A stretch of 64,000 nt of DNA from Paraphysoderma sedebokerense (Eukaryota > Blastocladiomycota > Physodermatomycetes > Physodermatales > Physodermataceae). The notes under the pieces were generated by a model that saw nothing but the letters and a program-made list of their open reading frames with translations, had not been told where the DNA came from and ran no database searches. The position numbers and the translations under genes are program-made. The DNA is taken from positions 186,001-250,000 of the forward strand of contig JAHLJZ010000008.1 of assembly GCA_025602915.1 (NCBI GenBank), given 5' to 3'. Shown here piece after piece: positions 32,216 to 43,500 of this stretch. The stretch's first letter is position 1. Every line of letters begins with the position of its first letter.

Positions 32216-32829
32216 ATTGAATAAAGTACCTTTGTGAGGAGGGTTTATTAAATAGAAGTTTGGATAATGTGTGTGTTGTTTTCTAGTGATTGTGACAGAG
32301 ATGGAATTGAAAAATGGAATTGCAGGAAATGCTTTGGATTTGCAAAAAACGAAAAGTTTGTGCGACTTGGGCTAAATGGAAGTCACGTGACTCCGGTGAA
32401 GTGGCTTCGCTTGGATTTATCCTCACGAAATTTATATCACGAAAATATTATTGAATATATGATGATTGATGTGAGCACCGTCTCTGCTATACACATTGCT
32501 GGGGAGATGACATAGAGTGTGTAGAGGGCTGGAAGATGGACGAGCCCGCCAGCTCACTCGTCAGTTGCCAGTGTTCAGAGAGCAAAGAGAAAGAACAGCT
32601 CCATTGCCACCTCCATGATCACAATACAGACGACACAGAAGGGCAATGTGATATAAAGAATAGCAACCAGACTGCAGATTGTATATGGGGATGGGATGTC
32701 ATCAGATGAGTTGCCATAGTAAATGCTCTGCACGTGTGGATGCGCACCACATCTTCCTCCTCTTCCGCAACGACCGTTCCGTTCCCTCTCCGCATTCCCC
32801 ATGTCTGCTGCATCTCCTGCGTATCCACC
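32216..32829. promoter_or_regulatory. divergent promoter of the giant gene and the Tvp38-like gene
   Basis: 614 bp between two start codons on opposite strands. A palindromic TCACGTGAC (32393..32401) is the bHLH/E-box type core that also recurs upstream of RPN2. The 150 bp before the Tvp38-like ATG are C-rich. A frame reading from 32734 into that gene is judged 5' leader. Confidence 0.45.
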
Positions 32830-33943
32830 ATGGAGCATGCACCCTACAAGTCGCTCGACGGCTCTGCGCTCTCTCCCTTCAGACCACAACTCCCCGCCTC
32901 AGACCCCAAAAAGTCAAAGCCCTGGGTCCTCGTCCTCGCCATTCTTGCCCTCTCTCTCATCGGTCTCGCTCTCTTTCTAGCCTTCAAAGAACCCATCATT
33001 GCATTCCTAGAGAATCTCGCAACTTTCATAGCATCTAGGGGGATTGGTGGCGGCTTGTTAATTACTTTCATGATAGTGTTGGCCTCATTCCCCCCGGTCT
33101 TTGGCTATTCGACGCTGCTCTATCTATCCGGATATATTTATGGTATGCCCTTTTACTTTCCAAGTCTCTTTAGCATAAACGTAATGACCATTCATTATTA
33201 TTCATTTTGATATTAGGGTTCCCTCTCGGCTTTCTCCCCGGCTTCTTCGGTAAGCAATCTCATTTCTGTACAATTTGAACCACCCAGACTAACTCACAAA
33301 AACTTCTTTTGCCCACTTTCAGGTGCCATTATAGGTGCTTCCCTTTGTTTTCTTGCGTCGCGGAGATTTTTTAAAGATTATGTTGTAAATGTACTATCAA
33401 GATACCCTCAATTTTCATTAATCACCAAAGTAATAGAACGACGAGGCTTCAAGGTCCGGATTTTTTATCGGTTTTCAATCTCTTCGTCGACTAACTGGAC
33501 TAACCATAAACTCTTAACCACTGCATTTCCCTATTTAATAGCTTTTAGTATTCATTCGTCTAGCCCCATACCCATTCAACATATTCAACGTTCTCCTTTC
33601 AACAACCCTCATCACATTTCGCGATTTCATCCTCGCCACTGCCCTGTCACTTGTCAAAATCGCCATACATATTTATATCGGCTCTCAATTACACTCACTA
33701 ACGGATATGATATCCGGAAAACACAGATCGAATCCACTTTCCATAGCGTTTCTCGTTGTCGGTGGGTGTATCGCCATTGGACTGTTAGTCTGGTTTTGGA
33801 TCGTCGTGAAAAGAGAAATAAAGTCTATGGAGGAAGAAGTTGAGCTGGGGATTGTGTGGGACGGTGAAGATGACGGTAATATAATCCTCGGAAAGTGGGA
33901 CGAAAATGATCAAGATTACTTTCTAAACGACGAGGAAGATTAA
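32830..33943 (+). CDS. TVP38: Tvp38/TMEM64-family (VTT domain) Golgi membrane protein
   Basis: Four exons: 32830..33142, 33217..33249, 33323..33453, 33542..33943, giving 879 nt (292 aa), near the usual Tvp38 size. ATG 32830 sits in CCACCATGG, a textbook start context. The first span is near residue 27-48. The VTT/SNARE-associated core runs from FPPVFGYSTLLYLSGYIYG through FPLGFLPGFFGAIIGA to the hallmark VFIRLAPYPFNIFN; a last span (AFLVVGGCIAIGLLVWFWIV) and an acidic C-terminus (DDGN, DEED) follow. Exon 2 is only 33 nt and encodes the Gly-rich FPLGFLPGFF turn. VTT proteins are related to lipid scramblases; yeast Tvp38 resides in late Golgi. The function here is by homology. Confidence 0.88.
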
Positions 33944-34777
33944 CGATTTATGAATCACCAACGGCGGTCAACCCACCTCGACATGCTTAGCTAGTTGAAC
34001 CCAGTGACTTACAAAATATCAATATTTACTCCACCTTCATTGGAAAATACCATCACAAATCGCTAAAAGTATGGACACACGGACTGTCGCTACGACGTCA
34101 CCACCATAGTCAACTTATTTATTGATACTCTCGGGTCGGAAAAAACTCTGAACATCAGCAAACTTGTACATCAATGGAAATTGAGAAGGTAGCATTATCG
34201 GAAGCTGTATAAATTATCTATAGCGTCTAATGTTAATGAAGCAGAATGTTACATAACATGCCTATTAAAAGCTCTTCTAAACTTTTGATTGCCCGCTAGA
34301 TGGAATGATACCGTTCATGTTGCTTTTGTATGGGTTAAAAACGGATCGAATAAAAGCACATTGTACACTTTGGTATATGTCTGTTACCGTGAACTTGTCT
34401 TGAATTTTGCTGCTGCACTTTGGTGGCGGAATTTCAAATAAACGATATCCAGTATCTGTGTTTGCGGGAGTTTGTCAATTTTCAACAAAATTAGTACTTG
34501 TACTCAAATACAACTTAAAGAATGGACAAATCACTTAAATACAGACACCATGATTTCATATTTATTATTGATTGTTTTGCGTGTGACATCTCTATTGAAC
34601 TACAATATATCACAATAAAAATAAACTTGAACGCTAACAATACTTTCTATCCTACCATACACCTAAAACTACAGAGCACAAACAAAAAAAAAGTCACAAA
34701 AATTGTAACTCAGACTATATACAAACAATCTTGGCATTGATTGTATTCATGTTTAACATGTTAATTAAGTAAAAAAT
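33944..34777. terminator. convergent 3' region, AT-rich
   Basis: 834 bp between convergent genes. It is increasingly AT-rich toward 34780, with several AATAAA/ATAAAA runs near 34330-34620. No gene, RNA or repeat is supported. Confidence 0.4.
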
Positions 34778-37611
34778 TTACTGAAGATTTTTACCACTCG
34801 TTAATTTAACCAATTCTTCATTCATCTGCATTGTTTCCCTTTTCAACAGTTTATCCAACTCTTCTAGATCACTCAACGTACTGATCGGTCTCGTTTGTCG
34901 ATTAGATACATTTTTTACCCCCGTTTCGAAATTTTCGTTGCCCTCGACGGAATCGATATCACGATCTTCGTCGTTGGAAATGTATACTGAGCTGGTGTAT
35001 TTTAATTGAGGATCATTAAGGACGGACATTAACGCTGAGAATGAAAATCGTGGGTTACTAGGAAGATTTTGATTGTTGAGATTGTTGGGGTCGAAATCTA
35101 GTTCGTCAAAGGATGACACAATGGAATCTCGAATTTGGGGTGGTAAATTTGATAAACGGTTTTTTAGTTTATCGATTTGTTTGGAACTGCGGGACGGTCG
35201 GGTTGGGTTGGTTTTGGTGGTGCTCTTGTTGTCGTCGTCATTGTCGAGACCAAGGGTGTTCAAGTCGGCAAACATTTTAGATTCGCGATCGTTCTTTGAG
35301 AGCTTTTCGAGAATGTCAATGAGTGTGTTGATGGAGGCTGTGGGTGGAGTTTGACCCGTCGTCATAGATTTGTCTTTAGAGGGTACAGGAGGGCGCTGTG
35401 GAGTAGGTTGAACAAGCGTTTGGGATCCAGTTCCAGATGATGGGGTTAAAGTGATCGGTTGATTATGTTGCATTGGCATCGAAGAATTCACGGAAACAGT
35501 AAAAGAGGCTTGCGGAGCATCGAGTTCGGAAAAGTCCGCTTCAGATACAGATTCAATATCCGAATCAAGACGTTCGACCATCATTGATTGAGTTGTCATT
35601 CTTCCCCGACCTGAAGCTTCGCTCAATGATACACCGTCGCTGCCATCATCATCGGGAACTTCACTATTCCGAGCAGACATCATAACAGCCGTCATTTTCG
35701 CGGCGGACACAGAAACACGACCTGATTCAACAGCGTTTACAGCCGGCCTATCACTTCGCTGAGGAGTTGACTTGGGCTGGGTTGAATCAATGTTGACAGA
35801 TTGGATCTTTGGTATTGGCGGTGGCATAACAGATAAGCGGATGCTGTTGAGTCTGGATAAATCCCCGTATTTGGACTGTCTTGTTTTGATTTTATTTATA
35901 TTCTGGGGCTGGGCGGGGCGGGTGAATGACGAGGGAAATACACCGATTTGTCCAGTTGTCAAATTCATACCGAAGGCCCTGTAAACAAAGAATGTCAGTT
36001 AAATCAACTCTGTGGAAATACAAACGGAAGAAGAATGTCTTACCATCCATCATCGTATTTCTGCGAAACTAAAATGACATCGCCTGTAACCAATTCCAAC
36101 TCGTCAGCCAACGTTGGGTTATAAGTACGGTGAGCGACGGCCTGTTCTTCTTGACCGGTAAATCCGCCATAAGCACTTCCTGCTACACTATTGGTTTTTT
36201 GGTCTTGCATCAATGAGTATCGAAGCAAATCTTCCAGTGAAACCGATTGATCAACAATAAGCGACGAGATACGTTTTTGAGCTTTCTCCGTTGAAGGAAC
36301 CGACAATGACTGATTACTTGAGTCTTTCTTGATATTGAAATCTTTTTCAAACCCTTCGATGATGTTATCCAAATTATCGGCATCACTGGTCCCGATGGAA
36401 GGTTGGGAAGGTATTGGCTGGACAACCTGTGGTTGCATTGCCACATTCGAATAGAGGTTGGTTTCAACCTTTGACGGATCCTTCGAAAGATAGTCTTCGT
36501 ACGATGGGAGCGGTTTACCAAGTAAAGCGAGAGCGCCGTATTTCGGTTTTACGTCCATTTCAGGTGTCTTTGGTTCGTCGAAGAATTTTGGATTTCCTCG
36601 GCCGGCCTCTTCTGCTCCAAGACCTCGACTGTTATTATTTTTAGCTTCCACTTTTGCTTTGGAAGACTTTCGATATTTCTTCCAAATGTAGAATCCGACA
36701 ATAATGCCAAAACCGACGACAAAGACAGCACCGATAATGATTGGAGCAGTCGTTGCAGTAGGGTCTTCATTGGGGGTTGTAGCCGAAGCCGGCCGATCCC
36801 TTCTACCAGTACAAATTTCGTTTCTAGCTCCTGCTGGACAAAGATTGGGGTCGCACGATTGTCTGGTGAGGATATAACCTAAAAAACGATTCCAGTCAGA
36901 TTAACTTGCATAATCGATTCCAAGTTGTAATTACGTACCACAAGTATCGGGTTCCACTTGGTCTCCCTTCAAACATTGTCCTTCGGCTCCACTAAACGGA
37001 AACCTGTCACACTGACTTGATAATCCCTGCAAGACAATTGTCCTATTCTGGTTTGCACTCTGTGATGGTGGACACATGTTGGGATCATTGAAGGTATTTT
37101 GGGTGCTCGCTACATAGCTGAGACAGGATTCCTTGCAAAGCGGTCTCACAGCTCCTCGATTTCCTGGACAATTGCTTGACAAAGACACAACGTCATAGCA
37201 ATAAATTGACACTAAGAATCTACGTTTATCGTGGGTATAATTTGGACAATTATTGGTCGTTTTGAAATCTCGAAGGTAAGAAGAGGTTCTGTTGTCGGGC
37301 ATGAACTCTTCATTGATGAATGATCGAAAGTTTCTGTGAAACAATTCTGCGGGAGGGTAGGTAGTATTGGTGTATGAGCGGGTTAGCGGATGCGAGAGAC
37401 TAAAGTCGATGAACAGTCCTTGGAGACCTCTGGAAGAAGAAAACCGAGTGAGCAATCAACTATAGCTGGATGGTATGGACATGACTGGAGAGGGTCAAAC
37501 TTACCTGCAAAACCTCCAAGAGTCTTCTATCTGCACACACTGGGGACTATTCCCATTTTGGGCGACCGCAATGGTGCTTAATGCCAAGAGGATGAGCGCG
37601 GATGCGAGCAT
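34778..37611 (-). CDS. single-span membrane protein with Cys-rich ectodomain and cytoplasmic SH3
   Basis: Four exons: 37505..37611, 36939..37429, 36044..36878, 34778..35978, giving 2,634 nt (877 aa). A cleavable signal peptide (ALILLALSTIAVAQ) opens it. An ectodomain of ~220 residues follows, with over a dozen Cys and several N-glycosylation sites, including a CP...RPLCKESC pattern loosely like Frizzled or Mid1-type Cys-rich domains. One span lies near 245-267 (IIIGAVFVVGFGIIVGFYIW) before basic KKYRK. The SH3 domain (about 448-505) shows AHRTYNP, ELELVTGD, DDGWAFG and GVFPSSF. The last ~370 residues are Ser/Pro-rich with a helical end. The layout suggests a cell-surface sensor coupling to Pro-rich partners, like Sho1 or Fus1 in logic, but not homologous to either outside the SH3. 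Confidence 0.82.
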
Positions 37612-38938
37612 ACGATGAAAGGGCGGGATGTGTCGGGCGTTATACAAGACTGTGCGAGGGGGAGACTGAATGGTTGAAAGAGGAGTTATAGAAGGCAGAG
37701 AAGTCTGAATGAAAATAAAAAGACTAAATGTAGCGAAAAAGCGTCGGAGTAGCGGAACGGAGGAGCAGCAACGAGCGAAGGCGCACCGAGCATCAAGCGA
37801 ACATCTCGAATCACGCGCTCCGCCAATGAACGCGTCGGAGTCTGATTGCCCGACCAATCACATGCGACCTACCGCAATTAGAAACCCATTGCCAACGTCG
37901 CACAATCACTAGCTTTCTTCCCCCCTCCAAAAATACACACACCTGAGCAGAATGATTATCGTCACTTCAAAGCTACAACAAACAACTCTCAACCCTGCGC
38001 TTACTCAAGCCATTCCACAATTTAAACTGCTTGGCTCTATTACCTAAGTAAACAAGTCCAACATCCAGCGTTTGCAAAGCATCGGATGGATCGTTTAGCG
38101 CAGCAGTCCCGCGCTTAATTCTTTCCAAGGTGTCGCTGATAAAGTGCGTATGTGTCGACTCTCTCGGAACATGCAATCATCATCTTCAATGCAAATATTA
38201 TCTCAATATTTCTAAGTTTCCTTTGTTCAAAATTTCGAGCTGATGATGTCAAAGTAGGGACATGGCAATGCGTCGCGACTATCGATACGTAACGTCGTTT
38301 AAATCGGCGCTGACGATATTCACGTGACTTCTACAAACACAGAAGCCGATTTTTGTAGGGCTATTTAAACTTGATCCCACTTAGCCACCACATTAGTTTT
38401 AGTTCGATAAGTATCTTGCTGTCTTTTTCTATATCCATCCAGCATCAATTTTTTGTCGAGATTTTCCCCTTCTTTCACGGATACATCCACCACGTTTTCA
38501 GGGTTTCCTTTTCGCGCCTACTGGAGGAAGCCTCAGTTCTCGGGTGGTAAATTGAACTGTCTTTGAGCGTACACAATACCTTTTTCTGTCCTTAACGGTA
38601 TTGGAAAAAGGTTTCGTTTAGAGATAAAAATATTTGAATGTTCTTGCTTCTTCTTTCTTACTATTCACCGCTGCCTGGCTGGATTGGACACAGCAGAGAG
38701 GGATGTTGTCAGTGCTTGCCCAGCTGTGTAGTTTGAAATCACCTCGTTACTTTCCTTCCAGTCCTAAATATTTGGTGGACTGCGGAGGCATTCAGGCGAG
38801 GAAGATCTTTTTCTTATATTTGGCGCAGGTGGACCACAAACACATACACTCCAAGAGTGAGTTTAAGTAGAGACGAGCTAGAATTCTCAAATAAATAATT
38901 TTTATGGACTTTTTGTTGGCACATGTTCTCTAGATATG
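37612..38938. other. 1.3-kb intergenic region upstream of the SH3 membrane protein
   Basis: Contains a CCAAT-type site (GACCAATCAC, 37854-37863) about 245 bp before the SH3-gene ATG, a possible orphan exon (37973..38176 minus), TCACGTGAC (38320..38328) and a TATTTAAA element near 38360. A long T/C-rich plus-strand stretch (38390-38640) looks like a transcribed leader, but no protein frame or known ncRNA fold follows it convincingly. Confidence 0.4.
37973..38176 (-). other. possible orphan exon of an unrecognised gene
   Basis: A 67-codon open frame without its own ATG but with protein-like composition: amphipathic TLERIKRGTAALND, then a basic end KLWNGLSKRR, then a stop. An acceptor-like TTTATCAG falls just inside its start. 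It could be the last exon of a small gene whose first exon lies near 38200-38600, or chance. No family is recognised. Confidence 0.2.
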
Positions 38939-40171
38939 TCAAACATGGAATAATCGTAATGTTTCATGAGTATGAGCCGGGGCATTTCCAGACTGCCGCA
39001 GCCTTAGCACAAAATCAACAGTAGATAATAGTCCGGAGTCTATCCTTGTTGCATCGGACACGATATTCCTTGAGCGCAATGACTCGTTTGATCTAACAAC
39101 GTCATCCTGTTTATCCTTGGAACGGCGGTTTGACGCTAAGACTGGCTGCTCTTCCGCAAGTTCATAAGCATGACGGCTTGGTAACGAGAACTTTGATGGT
39201 AGATATTGAGGGTGGATAGTATACAAGGACTTCTTGAGGAGGGAGAGAGAATGAACATAATGATCGGGAAGTTGAAGATGCGTATCTATATTATGTGAGG
39301 GAGGACTTTCATTTTGTAGACGACGAGCGTAAGAAAACAATAAAAATGGATGGGTATATAGTTTGAATAAGGTGGTGTAAGTTGACGGTGTAAAATTGAG
39401 GGTGGATGAATTCAAAGTGTCGAACTGTGAAAGACTGGATTGAAGAATATCCGTCAACGGATTTGATAATTTTTCAATGCAAAGCTGGCGGTCGGTTGGA
39501 GTGATAAAGTTGGTAGAGAAAAGTCGTAGACACGAAGAGTAGAGTGAATCAAAAAGTTCGGAAGGAATGTAGGATTGGAGTTCTGTCGGAGGAGGTGAGG
39601 ATGACTGCAAATTATCATTGGTCAAGCGCTTCTCAGAATCACTAGTACTGTTATTGGCTCTATGCAATCGATGCAAGATATCGTTGAGGTGAAGGATCGT
39701 ATCGACCGACAAATCATGATCCAACGTTTGTACACTGAAATAATTCGAGTAATCCTCTCTCGAGAACTTGGAGCCGTAGGTTTGATAATAATCAGCAAAA
39801 CATTGCACCAACTTTGATCGAGAGACGATGATGGGCTCCTCTCGCTTCCTTAATGTTCCCTTCACTGAGGGATCTGGATTGTCAAATTGTCTAACTAGTG
39901 CGACATATTCGTCCCATAAAGAAGAAGCGAGGAGAGCGAATGTTGGTTTCTGGATTTGTGAGAGACGATTCGTTCGTTTTAGCTTTGAGTAGAGATACCA
40001 AGCGTCTGAAATGTAGCCATGCTGAATAGCGTTTTGGAACAAGTTGAACAGATGGCGGGGGGATTTGTAGATGTGGGTGTAGTTTGGGGTGAAAAAAGCG
40101 CTTTTCCTGATGTTTCCGGCCTGCGATGAGATTGACCTCAGTTGCAGAGAGCAGAGTCTCAGAGCGGCCAT
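38939..40171 (-). CDS. mitochondrial PPR-like protein (hypothetical)
   Basis: Single exon, 410 aa. The N-terminus (MAALRLCSLQLRSISS) is Arg/Ser-rich without acids, a likely mitochondrial presequence. Residues ~40-75 (HLFNLFQNAIQHGYISDAWY) form one helix pair resembling a pentatricopeptide repeat. The rest is helical with a Ser-rich insertion near 185-205. PPR proteins bind organellar RNA and act in mitochondrial mRNA maturation or translation, but only one repeat is visible by eye, so the class is tentative. It is divergent from KDM4 across 408 bp. Confidence 0.6.
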   Translation of the reverse strand: MAALRLCSLQLRSISSQAGNIRKSAFFTPNYTHIYKSPRHLFNLFQNAIQHGYISDAWYLYSKLKRTNRLSQIQKPTFALLASSLWDEYVALVRQFDNPDPSVKGTLRKREEPIIVSRSKLVQCFADYYQTYGSKFSREDYSNYFSVQTLDHDLSVDTILHLNDILHRLHRANNSTSDSEKRLTNDNLQSSSPPPTELQSYIPSELFDSLYSSCLRLFSTNFITPTDRQLCIEKLSNPLTDILQSSLSQFDTLNSSTLNFTPSTYTTLFKLYTHPFLLFSYARRLQNESPPSHNIDTHLQLPDHYVHSLSLLKKSLYTIHPQYLPSKFSLPSRHAYELAEEQPVLASNRRSKDKQDDVVRSNESLRSRNIVSDATRIDSGLLSTVDFVLRLRQSGNAPAHTHETLRLFHV

Positions 40172-40579
40172 TCTGAGTGTGAGGAGGGGAGGGTGGATTC
40201 AGAAATAGGATATCATGAGAGTTGGAATGTGGAATGTGGAATGTGGAATGCGGCAGGGATACTGGGCGGGAATGAAGTGATCACTCTGATTCATTCCACT
40301 CCCTCTCGGTCGCCGTCTCTGTCCTCTCCAAACAATGCCCTCCTCCCATCCCTCATCCATAGTGTAAACCATCCCACAACCCCACATTCATTCCGTTAAA
40401 TCATGCCCTCATCCTCCCCTGCTGTCCGCCCTGATTCTCTCCTCCTGCCCTCAATCACAAACACTCTCAATTGACCAATCTTCGCTCGTACAAACCTCTT
40501 CTCATCTCTCTCTCTCATCGTTCATCCTGCGATCTTTACTATAATCTCTACATCACTCTTATAGTATCTCACTAACAAG
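40172..40579. promoter_or_regulatory. divergent promoter of PPR-like and KDM4 genes
   Basis: 408 bp between opposite start codons. It holds four perfect tandem copies of TGGAATG (40223..40250) and a long pyrimidine-rich stretch (40290-40570, C/T with few purines) leading to the KDM4 ATG. Confidence 0.5.
40223..40250. repeat. (TGGAATG)x4 tandem repeat
   Basis: Four perfect 7-bp units about 50 bp upstream of the PPR-like ATG. It is probably a minisatellite, though clustered factor sites are possible. Confidence 0.6.
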
Positions 40580-43500
40580 ATGGAAGTTTTGCTTCCTCCC
40601 CTCGAAAGTCCTCATATCCCTCCGCAAGTCCCCGATTCATGTGCTGAGCCTCATCCGGCCGACTTGGACGACCAAGTCTCATCATGCTCCACTGAACCTG
40701 ACATTCCTCCACTTTTACAACTTCAAATCAACGAACCGAAGGAGCCCATGAAAATAGAGCCAGATCACTATTATGATAATTCAATTCCAGTGTTCAAACC
40801 TACTATGGAACAGTTTCAGAATTTTGACAACTTTATAAAAGCAATCGATAAATGGGGTAATCAATTTGGCATTGTAAAAGTTATTCCACCGCAAGAGTGG
40901 ACCGATAATTTGCCCGACATTTCAAATCGACTAGAAAAAGTGAGCATAAAGTCACCAATTGAGCAGCATTTTAGCGGTTCATCCGGCATCTTCCGACAAG
41001 ATAACTTTGAATTGAAAAGAACATGGTCCGTAAATGATTGGTTAAGGGTCTCAATGTCTGATGGTCATAGACCTCCTTATGTAAATATGCCCAAAAGTCC
41101 AGCTAAATCGAGAAAAGCTAGAGGGCTCAAGAAGAAAGCGGACCAGACCGAAAATCCCCGGATGAACGCTGAACCGAGTTCAACGGACGCCATCCTCAAT
41201 TCAAAAATTGCCGAACCGGAATTCAAAAAAGACATAAATTCTACAGTCATCATTGAATCTAATGCGGATTCAACAATTGAAATAGAAAATTCGAGCGAAT
41301 GCCATGCCAAACCTTCAATCGATAATGTAGAATCCATGCATCAATCGGACTCAACCAAACCAGAAGACAATTCACATGGCCCGCCTTCGATTCCCGTATC
41401 CAACGTCATTACACAGCAACAGCCATCACCACCAGAATCCACTCTCCCGTCCCCGGAACATAAAGATGGGGAGTTCCTCCCATCCGAAGCGGATATCGAA
41501 GTGGATGACCAAAAACCAGACATCACCCCGAAAAAGAAATCTACTCCCGGTCGCCCCAAAGCGCCACGAAAAGGTGGCTCTCTGGATCTTTCGACCCTTA
41601 TTCCTAGCTCTCCCTTCCTTGATCAGCGTTACAGCATAAGGCTTAGTCCAAAGGAATACAAAGATCTCGAAAGAACGTACTGGCGTACCCTTACCTTCAA
41701 TGCACCCATGTATGGCGCTGATATGCTCGGTACATTGTGGAGCGACGAAACGCCGTCCACCTGGAATACAAACAACCTTGATGGGTTGCTCTCTAAAATG
41801 GGGGTGAAACTAAGCGGGGTGAATGTGCCATACTTGTATTTTGGAATGTGGAAGGCGACGTTTGCTTGGCATGTGGAAGATATGGATCTTTACAGCATTA
41901 ATTATTTACATTTTGGTGCCCCGAAGCAATGGTATGCTATACCGCCGTCGCAGTCTTCCAAATTTGAACGCTTTGCACAAGGTAATTTATTGTATATTCA
42001 CGATTGCGGCGATGAGTCGGTCTGACAAAGTTCTTTTATTATGTCTCAGGAATTTTCCCGTCAGACCACAAACACTGCTCCGAATTCCTTCGTCACAAAA
42101 CATTTCATTTCTCACCTACCATGCTCGCCAACCACAACATTAAAATCAATCGAATGGTTCAAGAAGTCGGTGAATTCGTCATCACGTTTCCACACGGATA
42201 CCACGCCGGCTATAATCTTGGTTTCAATTGTGCCGAGTCGGTTAATTTTGCGAGTCCCACTTGGATCGATATTGGAAAACAAGCCAAAAGTTGTACATGC
42301 GTCAACGATAGTGTTAAAATTGATGTGTTTCTGTGGGAACGGGTCTGGAAAGGGGAAACGACGTGGGACGAAATCTACGCCAGTTGGATGGCATCTCAAG
42401 AAACGCCAGAGCAGGTAACTCCAAATGATGAAGCAGCAACTAGTAATGAGGAGACCGGTCCGAAAGATAGCGCTGGCGTCGGTAGCGAAATGTCGAAGGA
42501 GGGCAGTGCCACGGTACCGAAGAAGCCTAAAGTTGCAAAACCGCGGAAGCGAAAGGAAGCAGATTCTCCTTCTGCGTTGACAAAGAAGAGCAAGAAAGTG
42601 AAATCCAACACTCCAGCAGTCAAAGTAAAACTCAATCTGAAGAACGTACGTTTCAATTCCTGTGCATTTTTCCATCCTTCTTCTGTATCTCCGTCTAATG
42701 CTCAGATTGTTTCTAGTGCTCTTTATGTCCAAGTAAATCCCAAGACGATATGTTGCCAACTTCCACTGGCCAATGGGTTCATCGGTAACGTCCATTTCTC
42801 TTTGCTACCAAAAATTGTGTTCTGTTCAAGTTATTGATTAATCTTGTCGTTTTATCTATAGGATTTGTGCTCAGTATATCCCGGAAACTTGGGTACAGAC
42901 CTTCCAAGGTCGACAAGAAGTATTTGGACTTGAATTTGTGCCGAAAGATCGATGGCGCTTGGTATGACTCTACACCTTTAACTGCTACATTATACCCAAA
43001 TCTCCTCTGAAGCAAAATCAACTAACGATTTGTTTTGATTCTATCTTGTTTCATTACGATTAGAAATGTGGCCTCTGTAAAGTCAAAACCGGAGCATGCA
43101 TTCAATGCTCAAAAGGAAAATGCACTCGTGCTTTTCACGTTACATGCGCTCGTGATGCGAAATTGTTTGTAAAACGAGTAGATCCCACACCCGAATTTCT
43201 TGCTTCCCTCAAGAATTCAACAGAGACAATCACGGAGACACCGCAACAGAAAAGTACGGCAAATAGGATTGAGGTGGAAGCGGAGAGCGAGAATAAAATG
43301 GATGTGAATGTTGTCACTCTGGGTGACAGCGAACAAATCAATAGTGGGCAAAACCAGAAACTCGATGAAATCCATACAGAAATACGTAAGGAGGATCTGC
43401 TGGGCGGAAGCTCAAATCGGTTAAAGGAACCAGCCAGTGGTTCCAAAAGCAGTCGTATCGAAGAAGAGATGGCTCCTGTAAATCTTGAAGAAGAAGCTGC

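Noticed and set aside
32734-32829. Upstream ATG extending the Tvp38-like protein by 32 residues
   Set aside because: The extension is Ser/Cys/Val-rich with no homology, while ATG 32830 has a perfect CCACCATGG context and gives the family length.
40223-40250. CRISPR-like array
   Set aside because: The units are contiguous 7-mers without spacers in a eukaryotic promoter; a simple minisatellite.
42112-42795. 227-codon minus-strand frame
   Set aside because: Fully antisense to the JmjC/linker exon of KDM4; no domain, and the plus strand has conserved catalytic residues.
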